Shown piece by piece: positions 11,787 through 24,830 of a stretch of 64,000 nt of DNA. Made by a program: the position numbers and the translations under genes. Below the pieces are notes generated by a model. The model was not told the DNA's origin. It saw only the letters and a program-made list of their open reading frames with translations, and did not search any database. The stretch is from assembly GCA_907164885.2 (NCBI GenBank), contig OU015498.1:88394142-88458141 (forward strand), given 5' to 3'. This stretch comes from Dolomedes plantarius. Its lineage: Eukaryota > Arthropoda > Arachnida > Araneae > Dolomedidae. Every line of letters begins with the position of its first letter. Within the stretch, counting starts at the first letter, position 1.

Positions 11787-12664
11787 TATATATATATAAC
11801 GCGTAGGTATGCAGCACAAAACTCGACGATATTTCTACACCCCGAATGGCAACGACTGCAAATACCGGATGTAGACATTAGCAGCCATCCGCGATTTAAA
11901 ACCTCGTGTGTGTAGTGGCGACATTTGTTACAACCGCTGATCTTTTGACAAAATATGTTTAGACCTATCGAATCCAGTGTTTAGTCATGAACAGATGTAT
12001 GTAGGTTTATCTAGAGTCCGTTTTTTCTATTCTGTCACTGCAGTATCTCCTGATATACTCAACTGTGTATATCAAGAAGTTTTCTGAATATCATAGTTGT
12101 AATCCACACTATATTTTAGTACTTACTGAATTTTTACTTCATTTTAAAAGTGAAGATATTTCTACAGCAATTTATTATTTGATATGATTAAGTATAGATA
12201 TCTGAATTGTGATCAATAGTACATACAGAGAGTGACATAATCCACACTATATTTTAGTACTTTCTGAATTTTTACTCCATTTTTTTAAGTGAATAAAATT
12301 TTCCCCAACAATTTCTTATTTAATGTAATGATAAAGTGTAGATGTATTAATTTTGAAAAATTGTACATACAGAGAGGGATGTAATTTTTAAAATCATTGG
12401 TGTTGGATTCCTCAATCTTGTCTTTAACTCTGTTCGGGAGTAATGGAAATAAATATTTTTTAATCACGAGATTTTAGAATCAGCCTTATAGTGAATTTAG
12501 CAATGATTATAAATTTTTTGGCTGAGCTCCCACTATCCCTTAACAACGTATATTTATGATGACAGGTAATGGTAACGTTCCTTGAATATGTTACATTCAG
12601 TTGAGTGGTTTTGCAAAAGAAAATATAAGACTAAAAGCGACCATGCTGGTCCCGCAGAGGCTAG
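11787..12664 (+). mobile_element. Helitron C, copy 2, directly abutting copy 1
   Basis: It starts TATATATATAACGCGTAGG immediately after the CTAG of copy 1. It carries the same internal ~140-bp repeat twice and ends with the hairpin GACCA-TGC-TGGTC and CTAG at 12661-12664. The hairpin has compensating changes relative to copy 1. Confidence 0.75.
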
Positions 12665-13032
12665 TTTAAGGAAATCCGGAATTCGAAATGATTATTTTCC
12701 CTCCAGCTCACTTATAGGTTATGTCTAGCTGAAAAGCCCTCAATACGGGTAAAGCTTAGGTTCAAGGCTGCTATATTTAAAAAAAAAAAAGTGTAGATAT
12801 CTGTATCCTAAGAGGGTGTTTATCATGCATTTTGTCACCCTTCAGTTGTTGAGCAAGTACAGTCACTGATTTAGTGTCATGTGGTTTGCGTTCAAACTTC
12901 AGCTAGGTAACTGTTTCTTATGCCCTGTCCTGATCGATTCTTAACCTTTAGATTACGGGGCTCATTTTTCCGATTCCCTCTTTAGAACGGGAAATTTCAT
13001 ACCCCTTCGTAAGAATGGCAAATGAGGGGGTG

Positions 13033-13035
<3 letters not shown>

Positions 13036-13105
<70 letters not shown>

Positions 13106-13203
13106 TATGTGTATGTGTATATGTATATATATGTATATATATGTATATATATATATGTACATATATATATATGTACATATATATATGTAAATATATATAT
13201 ATG

Positions 13204-13250
<47 letters not shown>

Positions 13251-13273
13251 GTATATATATATATGTATATATA
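13036..13273. repeat. (TA)n with TATG-interrupted compound tract
   Basis: Pure TA to about 13101, then TA interrupted by GTATG and TGTA units. The gypsy LTR begins at its right end. Confidence 0.95.
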
Positions 13274-13534
13274 TGTAGGAAGGAGTTAGTACTCCTTCCT
13301 TTAGAAGTGAATCATTAGACTTAATTATTTTGAACATTTAATTAAACTAGACGATGTTTACAAGACAGGACTAACACTTAGTATGAAATTAAAAAAATAA
13401 ACACAGAAGCATCAAAAGAGCTAAACATCGGGAGCTTGCAGAACAACACATCCGCTTAAAGTCCTTCGTGCCGAAGTAGTGAGGAGTGGAAGTTGTAGTA
13501 ATAGTTCAGTTGTGTTGCCAAACTCATTCTCACA
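13274..13534 (-). repeat. 3' LTR
   Basis: 261 bp, TGTGAGAATGAG... to ...CCTTCCTACA in element orientation. A perfect 10-bp stem (AGGAAGGAGT / ACTCCTTCCT, loop of 4) sits at the U5 end, 13277-13300. I do not see a classical polypurine tract immediately inside this LTR; the nearest purine run is short (GGAAAG). Confidence 0.95.
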
Positions 13535-13665
13535 CGGCCGTTCTGACTTTCCAGACGTCCGCGGCTGGGTTGTAAACAATAATTCTGAAAAGATAAAAAA
13601 AAAGAGCAGAAAAAGGAAAAATATTTCAAAAAATCAAGCAGTGTTCAACACAGTGGTATTGGTGT

Positions 13666-16251
13666 TCAGTTTCTGCACCACTGTTTCATTTTGTCCGCTG
13701 CAGTTGATGTTATGGTTGGACCATCGTGATGTCCTAACTTTCGAACTTCGTAACGATCGTTGGGGTTGATGTTCGTGATCTCATATGGTCCGAAGAACTT
13801 TGGTCGGAGCTTTAATCCGGTTCCAAATTGAGTTCGTTGTATTGCCACTTTGTCACCGATCTTGTATTTACAAGCCGGTTTACGCCGTTTGTTATATTGT
13901 CGTATGTTTTCTTCCTGTAAACGGAGGATATTTCGTTTAGCTTCGATACGTAACGCTTCTTTGTCATCAAGAATTCTTTGGTGGTGTTCCTCGTCAAGAA
14001 GATTTTTAATCTGTAGATCCTCTTGTTGTTTCATTTTAACACCAATTAAAAGTTGAAAAGGTGTGAATTTTGTACTGCGTGTGGTGGTACTATTTAAGAT
14101 ACGTTGCAATCTTGGGACATATTTAAACCATTTGTCAGGTTCATCTAGAGCTAACTTAGTTAAAACGGGAATAATTGTGCCATGAACACGCTCAACCTGA
14201 CCGTTGCCACGTGGCACACCTGTTGCTATTGAAATGTGTTCAATTGACTGTTCCTGGCAGTAACTTTGAAATTCTGAAGATGTGAATACGCTACCTTTGT
14301 CAGTAATGATTTTTGAAGGGTTGCCAAATGTAGTTTGTTGCAAGGATAATTTGTCTAAGGCATCTTTCGTAGAGGTGGACTTCACGGGATAGATCCATAC
14401 AAATTTGGAAAAGGCATCAACTACTGTAAAAAGATACTTATAACATTTTTTTGTCGATGGTAAAGGTCCTAAAAAGTCGCAATGGTAACATTCAAGGGGT
14501 GCATCACCTTTTGGAATGGGGTGAAGGTATCCTTCTTGTTTTCCAGATTTTCGCGAGGACAAAATGCAAGGAATACAGTTCGAAATAATTTCTTGAACTA
14601 ATTTCTTAAGTTGAGGAATGAAAAATTCACGAGAAACAATTAATTCGGTTTTTTGTGAAGCAAAATGACCTTGTGAATGGGCGTTTAGCACTTTTTCTTT
14701 CTGCATCATTTGTGGTACTACTAAAAGTTCGGCATCCTGATGAAGTTTATAAAGAATTCCGTTTTTAACAAAAAATTCATCAGAAGGTGTAGATTCAAGC
14801 ATAGATTTAATTTGAGATATAAATTCATCCTGGTCTTGGGCATTTTTCACCTTTTGAGTGATATCATTTGAGGTAATTACAAGAATGGGGTTACGACTTA
14901 AAGCATCAACATGTTTCATCTGTCTACCGGGTCGATGACAAACTTCATAATCAAAGTCTTCTAACATCAATGCCCATCGAGCAATTTTAGCTGGTAGGTC
15001 TTTTTTGTGCATCGTTTTTTGGAAAGCATCACAATCGGTGATAATTTTAAATTTTGTTCCCAACAAGTAGTTTCGAAATTTTTTTAGCGCTTCAATAACG
15101 GCAAGAACTTCCAGTTCATAACTATGATATTTTTCTTGTTGAACTGTAGTTTTACGGCTAAAATAATGAATAGGATGAAACTGTCCATCATCGGATTGTT
15201 GCAAGAGCACAGCGCCAAAACCTAAGGAGCTGGCATCAGTGTGGAGTTCTAATGGGTATCCCTGTTGAAAAACATGAAGAACTGGGTTTTGTGAAAGAAT
15301 GTTTTTAAGTTGTTGAAAAGCTGCTATTTGTTCAGAGTCAAAATTAAATTCTACATTATCCCGAAGGAGGTCACTTAATGGTCTAGCAATCAGCGCATAA
15401 TTTGGAATGAACTTTCTGAAATAACTTGTTAATCCAAGAAAACTTTGAACTTGTTTAGGGGTTTGAGGTTGTGGGAAATTTTGAACAGCTTGTGTCTTGG
15501 TAGGTGAGGGTTTAACTACTCCATTTTCGATAATGTAACCAAGAAATTCTATCTTTCGCTGTAAAAATTGACACTTTTTAAAGTTCAATTCAAGGCCATA
15601 GTCTGCAGCTGTTTGGAGAACTAGGCGTAATTTTTGTAGACCTTCAACTTCATCATTAGATGGTATGAGAAGATCGTCCATGTAAACAATAAGAACATTG
15701 TCGCGAATGAGATTTCTAAAAACTGTGTAAACATATCGTTGGAAAACACTGGGACTGTTACATAAGCCAAATGGGACACGTAAAAATTCGTATTGTCCTT
15801 CATGAGTCACAAAAGAAGTATATTTAGTGCTGTTAGGTTCCATAGGTACATGAAAGAAACCATTTTTGAGATCAAGTGAAGTGAACACCCGAGATTTTCC
15901 AAGTTTGTCTAAAGCTTCTTCGATGAGCGGTAAGGGAAATTTATCTTTTATAATTTTTCTATTCAATTTGCGGTAATCAACACAAAGTCTATAATCTCCA
16001 CTTTTTTTCTTACATAGAACAATCGGTGCGGCATAATCGGAGCAACTTTCTTTAATAATTCCATCATTTAACCAATCTTGAATTTGGCTTTCTACAATTT
16101 TCTGTTCCGCGAAAGGGAGTCGTCGAGAACGTTGAGCTACAGGGATTTCATCTTGTAATAAAATAGTCATCTTAATTTCAGTGTCTTGAACTTTATGTGG
16201 TTTGTAGGAAGTAACGATATTTTGAACTTCCTCACGAGTTTCAGAATTCAA
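13666..16251 (-). CDS. pol: Pol polyprotein: reverse transcriptase, RNase H, integrase
   Basis: The protein (861 residues if read from the TTG at 16251) copies the element RNA to DNA and integrates it. RT shows LCVDYRKLN and the catalytic box YMDD at residues 190-193. RNase H has HTDAS (D339), ELEVLAVIEAL and ITDCDA. Integrase has an HHCC zinc site (HSQGH and CIPC) and the triad D592, D651, E687, which is D-x58-D-x35-E. A GPY/F-like module (FFGPYEI) lies near the C-terminus. There is no internal stop. No ATG opens this frame at the gag junction: the first codon after an upstream in-frame TGA that fits is TTG, overlapping the gag stop by 4 nt (TTGA). The protein is therefore probably made by recoding or reinitiation, or the start codon is mutated. 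Confidence 0.95.
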   Translation of the reverse strand: MNSETREEVQNIVTSYKPHKVQDTEIKMTILLQDEIPVAQRSRRLPFAEQKIVESQIQDWLNDGIIKESCSDYAAPIVLCKKKSGDYRLCVDYRKLNRKIIKDKFPLPLIEEALDKLGKSRVFTSLDLKNGFFHVPMEPNSTKYTSFVTHEGQYEFLRVPFGLCNSPSVFQRYVYTVFRNLIRDNVLIVYMDDLLIPSNDEVEGLQKLRLVLQTAADYGLELNFKKCQFLQRKIEFLGYIIENGVVKPSPTKTQAVQNFPQPQTPKQVQSFLGLTSYFRKFIPNYALIARPLSDLLRDNVEFNFDSEQIAAFQQLKNILSQNPVLHVFQQGYPLELHTDASSLGFGAVLLQQSDDGQFHPIHYFSRKTTVQQEKYHSYELEVLAVIEALKKFRNYLLGTKFKIITDCDAFQKTMHKKDLPAKIARWALMLEDFDYEVCHRPGRQMKHVDALSRNPILVITSNDITQKVKNAQDQDEFISQIKSMLESTPSDEFFVKNGILYKLHQDAELLVVPQMMQKEKVLNAHSQGHFASQKTELIVSREFFIPQLKKLVQEIISNCIPCILSSRKSGKQEGYLHPIPKGDAPLECYHCDFLGPLPSTKKCYKYLFTVVDAFSKFVWIYPVKSTSTKDALDKLSLQQTTFGNPSKIITDKGSVFTSSEFQSYCQEQSIEHISIATGVPRGNGQVERVHGTIIPVLTKLALDEPDKWFKYVPRLQRILNSTTTRSTKFTPFQLLIGVKMKQQEDLQIKNLLDEEHHQRILDDKEALRIEAKRNILRLQEENIRQYNKRRKPACKYKIGDKVAIQRTQFGTGLKLRPKFFGPYEITNINPNDRYEVRKLGHHDGPTITSTAADKMKQWCRN

Positions 16252-17984
16252 ATGTGTGAAAGATCAAATGGAAAAGCTTGATCATCAGAAACATTAGCAA
16301 TATTAACGAAGGTGTTATTTTCAGGAGTTTTGCATAAACGAATACCGTCTTTATCAAATGTAAATTGGGTTTGCTGTAAAAAGTCGATTCCGATAATCAC
16401 ATCAAAAGGAATCAAGTCATCCTCTAGAACATGTATTTTAGCAGGTAAAGTAATGGTTTGAATTTCGATGGAATCCTGAAAGAATCCGATGCTGTGAACT
16501 TGGTTTTTGCCAATTCCTGAAAAGGGAATGTTGGTGGGCTGCAATGGTGGCGAACCAATTCTTCGATAGGTTTTCTCATTGATGAGGGTTGCCTGTGACC
16601 CAGTGTCACAGAGTGCTGTCAATTGAATTCCTGCAAGTTGAATGTCAACATGCATGGGATTTTTCGATGAAGTTTCAGGAGAAAGTGCATTTACAGTTTT
16701 ATCAGAAATAGGTTTTTGAGAATCAGGTTTTGGTTTAGAATTTCGATAACTTTTAGGGCAATTAGCATGAACATGACCAAAACTTTTACATCCGTAGCAT
16801 TGTTTACCATGTGACTTATTCAAACATTGGTTGCTTTTGTGACCTCTCAAGCCACAGGAAAAACATACTGGCTGTGTATTTGGGCTACGTGTATTATCGA
16901 CTTTCACATTGAGGTAGGAAGCATCAATTTTTTTCTGATTATTTTGTCTGAAATTTTGTGATCTGTTAAAGATTTGTTCATAAATTTTCAACTTTTCCTT
17001 AAATTCAGGGACGGATTTACAACCGTAAAGAATAACTTTATTGTTTGTTGAATCAGGAATTCCGTTTATGACATACTCAAACAGAGAGGAGTCATCGAGA
17101 GAACCTTTGTGTGCCAAATCTCTCATAGCTAAGAAATATTCTTGTAGGGTTTCAAACGGTTTCATACGTCGAGATTCCATTAATTTATGTAACTGAATAC
17201 CGTTAATTTTGTCCGAAAATTCGTCTAATAAATGGTGCTTCAATTGTTCCCAATTTGTAATTCCACGAATAGACCTAATTAAAGTTTGAGCGGGACCAGT
17301 TAAACATTTTCTAACAAAAGTAATTTGGTGAATTGGATTGTTTATCTGATATAAACAAAAAAGTTCTTCAACGTCAGATATAAAATTCTCAACACTGTAA
17401 TTATCACGAGACGAGAAAGGTTTTATTAAATCAACAACGTCTTTCAGACTAAACAACTGGAAAGAGAGATTCGCAGTTTCAACTGAAGGCAATGAATTTT
17501 GATCTGATTCACCAACGGAAATGTGTGTATTTTGCTTATTCGAAGATTCTTTTGCGTCAATGGTGGGGGAAAAGGGAGATCTATTTTCCTCTATAACGCT
17601 GTTAGTTTGGGATGAACGTGCACCCGGAAGTGAGTCATCATTCACTTCGCATTCCGAAAGATCAGAAAATTCTGCTTTTAATAACGATAAATCACTAAGA
17701 CTCATAAGAATGGTATTGGCACATTTGTCTGGGTCAGTTGAAAATTCTAAATGAAGTAGATTACAAATAGAAATCAAGTCTTTAAGTGAAAACTCTTTAA
17801 GTACTTTCTGTTTCGTTGCTTCCAACACGAATGGCTGTTTAAAACCTGTAAATTTACGTAATCTGGTACGATTTTGTCTGTCGCCGTCTGTACCAAAAAT
17901 TAAACGATGTAGAACCTTTATTTGATTCGTGCTACCAATTTTTAATGATTTTGCAATATTGGGGTAATCGTTGAGAGTAGCCAT
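16248..17984 (-). CDS. gag: Gag-protease polyprotein
   Basis: This 578-residue protein forms the particle, binds the RNA and carries the protease. It starts at MATLNDYPNIAKSLK. The central region (YSVENFISDVEELFCLY, then PAQTLIRS) resembles a retrotransposon capsid. Two CCHC knuckles with C-x2-C-x4-H-x4-C spacing lie at residues 374-387 and 396-409. The aspartic protease site LCDTGSQATLI has its DTG at 460-462, so the protease is fused to gag rather than to pol. The reading frame is open throughout. Its stop overlaps the proposed first codon of pol. The window's codon bias (A/T at third positions) is seen here too. Confidence 0.93.
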   Translation of the reverse strand: MATLNDYPNIAKSLKIGSTNQIKVLHRLIFGTDGDRQNRTRLRKFTGFKQPFVLEATKQKVLKEFSLKDLISICNLLHLEFSTDPDKCANTILMSLSDLSLLKAEFSDLSECEVNDDSLPGARSSQTNSVIEENRSPFSPTIDAKESSNKQNTHISVGESDQNSLPSVETANLSFQLFSLKDVVDLIKPFSSRDNYSVENFISDVEELFCLYQINNPIHQITFVRKCLTGPAQTLIRSIRGITNWEQLKHHLLDEFSDKINGIQLHKLMESRRMKPFETLQEYFLAMRDLAHKGSLDDSSLFEYVINGIPDSTNNKVILYGCKSVPEFKEKLKIYEQIFNRSQNFRQNNQKKIDASYLNVKVDNTRSPNTQPVCFSCGLRGHKSNQCLNKSHGKQCYGCKSFGHVHANCPKSYRNSKPKPDSQKPISDKTVNALSPETSSKNPMHVDIQLAGIQLTALCDTGSQATLINEKTYRRIGSPPLQPTNIPFSGIGKNQVHSIGFFQDSIEIQTITLPAKIHVLEDDLIPFDVIIGIDFLQQTQFTFDKDGIRLCKTPENNTFVNIANVSDDQAFPFDLSHI

Positions 17985-19186
17985 AACTATATACTAGGTT
18001 CAAACAATTATAGTACACAAATATACAAATATTCAAAACCAAAATCAATAATTATAATACGTAGTTACTCAAATTCAAAAGTAGAAAATAATATTTCAAA
18101 TCGAAATTTTTTCAAATACCAATTCAATAATAAAATATTGATTCTCAAAATATGCATCAAAATAAGTAATCTTTAAAACAGGTTTTGTTCAAGAAAACAA
18201 AATTATGAACTAAAATAAGCATCAAATATCAAATAATAAGTTCTTCAAAATAATTTCTCTGGTTGAAGAAAACAGATGACGTAAATTTAGATATGTATCA
18301 AGTTAGATATTACTTCAGCAAAATATTCATCAAATTAATCTTCAAAATAAATCACTGTTGAAGAAAATAGAGGATGTAAATGCAGCATCAAAATAATAGT
18401 TAAAGTTCTAATGTTAAAAGCATCAAAATTGGGAAATCGAAAGTATCAAAATTGTGAAATCGAAAGTATCAAAACATTCTGCAAAATAAAAAATATTCTC
18501 GCAAGAAAACAGCAGAATTAAGTTCAACATCAAAGCGCATCAAATAAGCAAAGTTGTCATCAAATAAACATTCGCTTCGTCAAAATTATGCATCAAAATA
18601 ATAATATAATAATCTTCAAAAGTATTCAATTCGCGATCTTTCAAAATATATGTTATGTTGTGGTTTGTTCAAGGAAACAAGATTCTTCAAGTTAAATGTC
18701 GAAATTTTCATCAAATCATCAAATAATTTCATCGAAATAGAATTCTCTTCAAGAAAACAGAAGTGATAAATTCAACGTCAAAGACCATCAAAAATGAATT
18801 TAGCATCAATTAAATTCTTGCATCAAAAGAACGTTGAAATATCTTTCAGTTTTCTTAAATCATCAATAAGTTGAGAATTCCCTTAATCATCAAAATTTTC
18901 TTGAACAAGCGTCAACGTATGCATCAAATAATTTTAATATGATCCAAGTTACTTACAATTCTGGTTTTGGTTCTCATCATCCCATCAGAGTATCATCAGA
19001 GTCCGTGGCACATCACTTTGGCTTTCGCTTTCGATATCCAAATCCAAAATGACAGACAACAGTAATCCAGTCGAAATCAAGTCGAAATCAAGTCGAAATC
19101 AAGTCGTATCATCGAAAGAAAATAAAGTTTTTTTTTTAAGTTCAGCATGCTAGGGGTATTTTTCGAGTCCGAGGGCCGAGCACCCA
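17985..19186 (-). promoter_or_regulatory. 1.2-kb untranslated leader with recurrent motif and candidate primer-binding site
   Basis: Between the 5' LTR and gag there is no ORF. The leader is A-rich (+ strand CATCAAA words) and carries about six versions of a motif that reads CTGTTTTCTTGAA in element sense, near 18189, 18265, 18358, 18501, 18667 and 18750. A run of GAAATCAAGTC units lies at 19066-19105. Element-sense TGGGTGCTCGGCCCTCGG begins immediately inside the 5' LTR, the usual place and first bases of a tRNA primer-binding site. I cannot assign the tRNA. Confidence 0.6.
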
Positions 19187-21087
<1,901 letters not shown>

Positions 21088-21221
21088 TTTCATTATTGGG
21101 CCCGTATTCTTGGGATACATGCTATCCCACCCCGTAAGGAAAGGGTTTTAAACTAATGATTGATTGTAATAAAATCAAAGTAGTATAATTCAAATGCATT
21201 CCTATAAATATTGGAAATTCG

Positions 21222-21416
21222 ACATTGTGGAATCGCTCGGATCGAATCCCGGCGTCGCGCCACTAAAATGCCTCCGTTTGTGTCGTCCCTTCGTAGGGGG
21301 TAATGCTGGTCCGCCTATATGCTGCCCCAATAATAAAATGGCTAACAAAACTGCGGTGTATTATAGGCGAATGTCTTCACAACAAAGGATTCCGCATTGG
21401 TTAAAAAAATAAAATG
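21222..21416 (+). mobile_element. SINE, 5'-incomplete
   Basis: Contains the box B-like GGATCGAATCCCGGCGTC, then TTTGTGTCGTCCCTTC, GGGGGTAATGCTGGTC and AATAAAATGG, ending in an A-rich tail. The same body occurs at 43196-43395 and, as a reverse fragment, near 62850-62912. The tail region is shared with the SINE at 58408. Confidence 0.7.
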
Positions 21417-22198
21417 AAATAAACCATTGTGGAAGCATTTCAAAGAAGTTTTTTCGGTTCAACCTAATATGAAATCAGAACTTGTTCAGAGCAACTATTG
21501 CATACATTTTCTAGCTCGAAAAAGCCCGGGAGAATCAATGTGCCGTTACCGTCATTCAAAACCTTGAAGGTTGTCGAAACCACAGGAAATGTTTTTTTTT
21601 TCATTTCCGTTAGAAAAAGAAACTAGGAAGCAACTATTACAGAAAGTTGTGTAATAATTTCTGCCTTATTATCTTTAATATATAACGGGAATTTATAATG
21701 TTGTTCCTGCAGCTACTTTAGGAAAAGTAAAAGCGACAGATGTTCTTTCTATATCATAAGTCGGTATCAAAGCTTATCATAAGCTGGATTTCAAATGAAA
21801 CACATTTTTGAAAATGTCATATGTGTCTATAACCTGTCCTGATGTCGATGGCAGCTTTTCATTCGAAATCCAGAGTTTTCTATGTCTGCAAAATTCCAAA
21901 CAAGTTCAAAACACGTGCAAACATAAAAATTAAACATTTCGATACAATCGAGTAAGAAAAGGTACTCAACGATCAAATTCATAACAATATGCACGTACGT
22001 CTTCTATGAAGGATTAAATATTGTATCCGAGATGTTACAGATGTGGAACGTGAGTGGGCCATTTGTTAAACACAGGTGCAACGAAATCGCTGATGAATTT
22101 CCATATTTGAAATCATTTAAAGAAAACTGCAAACGACTGATGACAACCTGTCTAAAGAAATCTGTCCCTGTGGCGAAATTAGAAAAGAGTTCACAAGC
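21417..22198. other. No gene recognised
   Basis: AT-rich. An 85-codon ORF starting at 22032 runs into a TA/TG microsatellite and shows no domain. Confidence 0.45.

Positions 22199-22277
<79 letters not shown>
22199..22277. repeat. (TA)n(TG)n(TA)n compound microsatellite
   Basis: TA, then a TG run, then TA again. Confidence 0.95.
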
Positions 22278-22281
<4 letters not shown>

Positions 22282-23272
22282 CCTTTTAACTTTTAACTTA
22301 CACATACCAAATTATAATCTAGCATTTAGGAGACGTATTTTAGAAGGGGCAGTTTTAGGTTGTTTCCTCTCTCGACGGATATAATTAGTTCAGCACTTCC
22401 GTCCGTGAATTTACGAACGGAAAAAAACATGGCTGTTGGGTTTATTCTTTTCACATTTTGACCACACTTGTCGCTGAACCAAACCATTTTAAGCATACGT
22501 GGAATATTATATTTGCTGCACTCCTTTAAAAAGAGCTACCGATAAATACGATTATCATCAGCAACTTCATCTCAACTTGAAACCCATGTAAAAAAATTTA
22601 AACAATTTATTGAGTCTCAGCATATAATTGCTTTAATGTCCACTGCACTACGTGTGAATTTCTTCCCAGTACCAATGGTAAATTCAGGATGCACTTAATA
22701 TTCAACAATAAAGAATTCCTTGCACAATTTTTATGAAAAATTAAATAAAACGAAATAGCGATGTATGGGGTCTGTAGAAGAAAATCTCAGTTAAAAGTGT
22801 TTACTGAGGAATATTTAATAATTTCCTTAACTTAAAAAAATTAAAACATAAAATTTTTCTTTCGAGAAAACCGACATACGTTACCTTAATTTAAACATTA
22901 AGAAAGGTAACGTAAATCAAGAAGGGCATCGAAAGCATTGTTTATTATACGTGATTGTCGTGATTTTTTAAAATATTTTTTATGCTATCTTTTGCCCTCG
23001 TAATTATAATGACTCGGAACACCAAACGTTTGATTTTCCCATGTGCTCTCCACGTATTATTGCTAATTATGTTACTAATTCTATGTAAGACTTTAAAAAT
23101 ATTAAAATTTAACCTTAAAAAGTTTATTACGGAAAGGATAAAATACCATAACAGTAAAGCTTGAAAATCAAGAGATTTATTTAACGCTGTTAACACTTGT
23201 AAATGTGTATATCTTGTAAATGTATCTCTCTCTCTACACCTACACACGCACACACACACATATATATATATA
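22278..23272. other. No gene recognised; one short perfect inverted repeat
   Basis: A perfect 10-bp inverted repeat ACGTTACCTT / AAGGTAACGT lies at 22878-22887 and 22904-22913. ORFs at 22945-23259 (-) and 22982-23164 (+) are short, overlap on opposite strands and have no domain. A CT/CA-rich microsatellite lies at 23225-23272. Confidence 0.45.
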
Positions 23273-23422
23273 CAGTGGAATCTCGATCGATCGTTCTCCG
23301 AATCATCGTTTTCCCGTATGTGTCGTTTATTTCACCCAGTCCCGATGATCATATTGCTTTGTTATGTTCCACATCTATCGTTCAGTTCAGTCGGTCCCGT
23401 GAAAAACGATAGATCGAGATTC

Positions 23423-23427
<5 letters not shown>
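23273..23427. mobile_element. Pogo/Tigger-type MITE, ~155 bp
   Basis: CAGTGGAATCTCGATCGATC and the complement of the right end (TAGTGGAATCTCGATCTATC) form inverted ends, with TA tracts directly outside both. There is no coding. The ends resemble those of pogo-family MITEs. Confidence 0.75.

Positions 23428-23508
<81 letters not shown>
23428..23508. repeat. (TA)n microsatellite
   Basis: About 80 bp of TA following the pogo-type MITE. Confidence 0.95.
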
Positions 23509-23510
<2 letters not shown>

Positions 23511-24492
23511 TGTTTTTTTTTTACATAGAATCGTCCATTTCGGACTTTCAGTGTATACCCAAACCTTAAGTCGATAGTATCTGCTATCATTCGTAACCCT
23601 AGTTTTTTTTTATAATTTATTTAAAAATAATGGGATGTTTCCTCCACAGATGGAATGGGTAAAATTTCTTAAACATATCTAATACGAAGCTTTATACTCA
23701 ATTGTCTGATGATAGGTAACTTTCTAGCACTTAAATATCTGTCACACATCCCCTTTTTCTTAATTAATCATTCTTACGCATAGAATACTACTAGCTGCCT
23801 CGGAAATCAAACCCGAGAACTTCTCCCCCCCCCCTCCCCTACCCAGAGAATACGAGAACAATTTTAAGAGAGATGTGCCGTATCATCAAAATCTTTAGCC
23901 TGGTCTTGATCTTTCTTGATGAGTCTCATATTTTCCTCCAGCCTGAGAGAGAGAGACAGAGTGAGACCCCCATTAAAATTGATAAAATTGTAAAGAAACA
24001 GAGAAAAATTTGTTAAAAAACTCTAAATATACGAGAAGAGTAAAATGAACTTCTGAAATATGGTGTGGGTTTGGGAAAATTTTATTTCAATTTTTTGTGG
24101 TGCAAATTCGATACATGTATTCCTCGACTTACGACCGCTAGCACTTACTACCGAAATTTTGAAATAAAAAACCCTTTTTTTTCTCAAAAATACTGTCCCT
24201 TGAATCTACAGTACATATCTACATGTATTACTTAATTATTAAAAAATATGATGTAGTATTCTGCAATACTGCAAAAATTTATGACGCAATAAAAAAAGGA
24301 TGATGCAATAGTTTCGCTATCCACACGATAAATTAAATAAACCTTCATTGGCTTCAAGTTTTCATTAAATAAAGGACTACGACAATTAGAAGCAATGGAT
24401 CCAAATGAAGAAAGATTCACAAATGTGAATCGTCGTATTCAGGAAAATCTGGCTTGCTACCAGACAATATACAAGGAAAAAAAAGACGCAAA
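23509..24492. other. No gene recognised
   Basis: Contains a C run (23826-23838) and a GAGA-rich patch (23945-23960). A CTCGACTTACGACC word near 24125 may be one end of a lost MITE, without a partner end. Confidence 0.4.
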
Positions 24493-24830
24493 GGGCGCGG
24501 TAGCCCAGTTGGCAAGAGCAGCGGGCCAGTGATCTGAACGTCCCTGGTTCGATACTCGTCGCTGCAAATCTATCGCCCTGTTCGCTAATGGCGGCCGGGG
24601 CACGTAAAATAGAGCGTGGTTGCAATGTCCTGCAAGTTCTCAAATTTACCTCTGGAGGTGCGGGATCAAGTGTTCCAGTCTCGTCACTTGACTCGGTTCA
24701 AAATTACGGGACCAGTCACTTGGCCAAGAGGGACTCCGACCCTTGTGGTGCTAATTCAAAACAGGAGCCGCACCTTCATCGCCCATAGCCTTCGGGACTT
24801 GATCTGACGTTTTTGTCGGTCAAGTGGCAT
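24493..24830 (+). mobile_element. tRNA-derived SINE
   Basis: The head GGGCGCGGTAGCCCAGTTGG carries box A; box B is CTGGTTCGATACTC. The following body (CTGCAAGTTCTCAAATTTAC, GGTGCGGGATCAAGTG) is shared with 58408-58767. The copies diverge after CAAAATTACGGGACC. The locus is GC-rich against its flanks, as usual for SINEs of this type. Confidence 0.8.

Noticed and set aside
19150..19186. Assignment of the gypsy primer tRNA
   Set aside because: TGGGTGCTCGGCC starts correctly, but the complement does not fit a tRNA 3' end at the right spacing (T-loop-like TTCGAGT is about 2 nt off), so no tRNA is named.
24117..24160. Possible MITE start CTCGACTTACGACC
   Set aside because: No partner inverted end nearby.
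24493..24570. tRNA gene
   Set aside because: Box A and box B are present, but no full cloverleaf is apparent and the sequence continues into a dispersed body shared with 58408, so it is a SINE. The same applies to 10320, 43196 and 58408.
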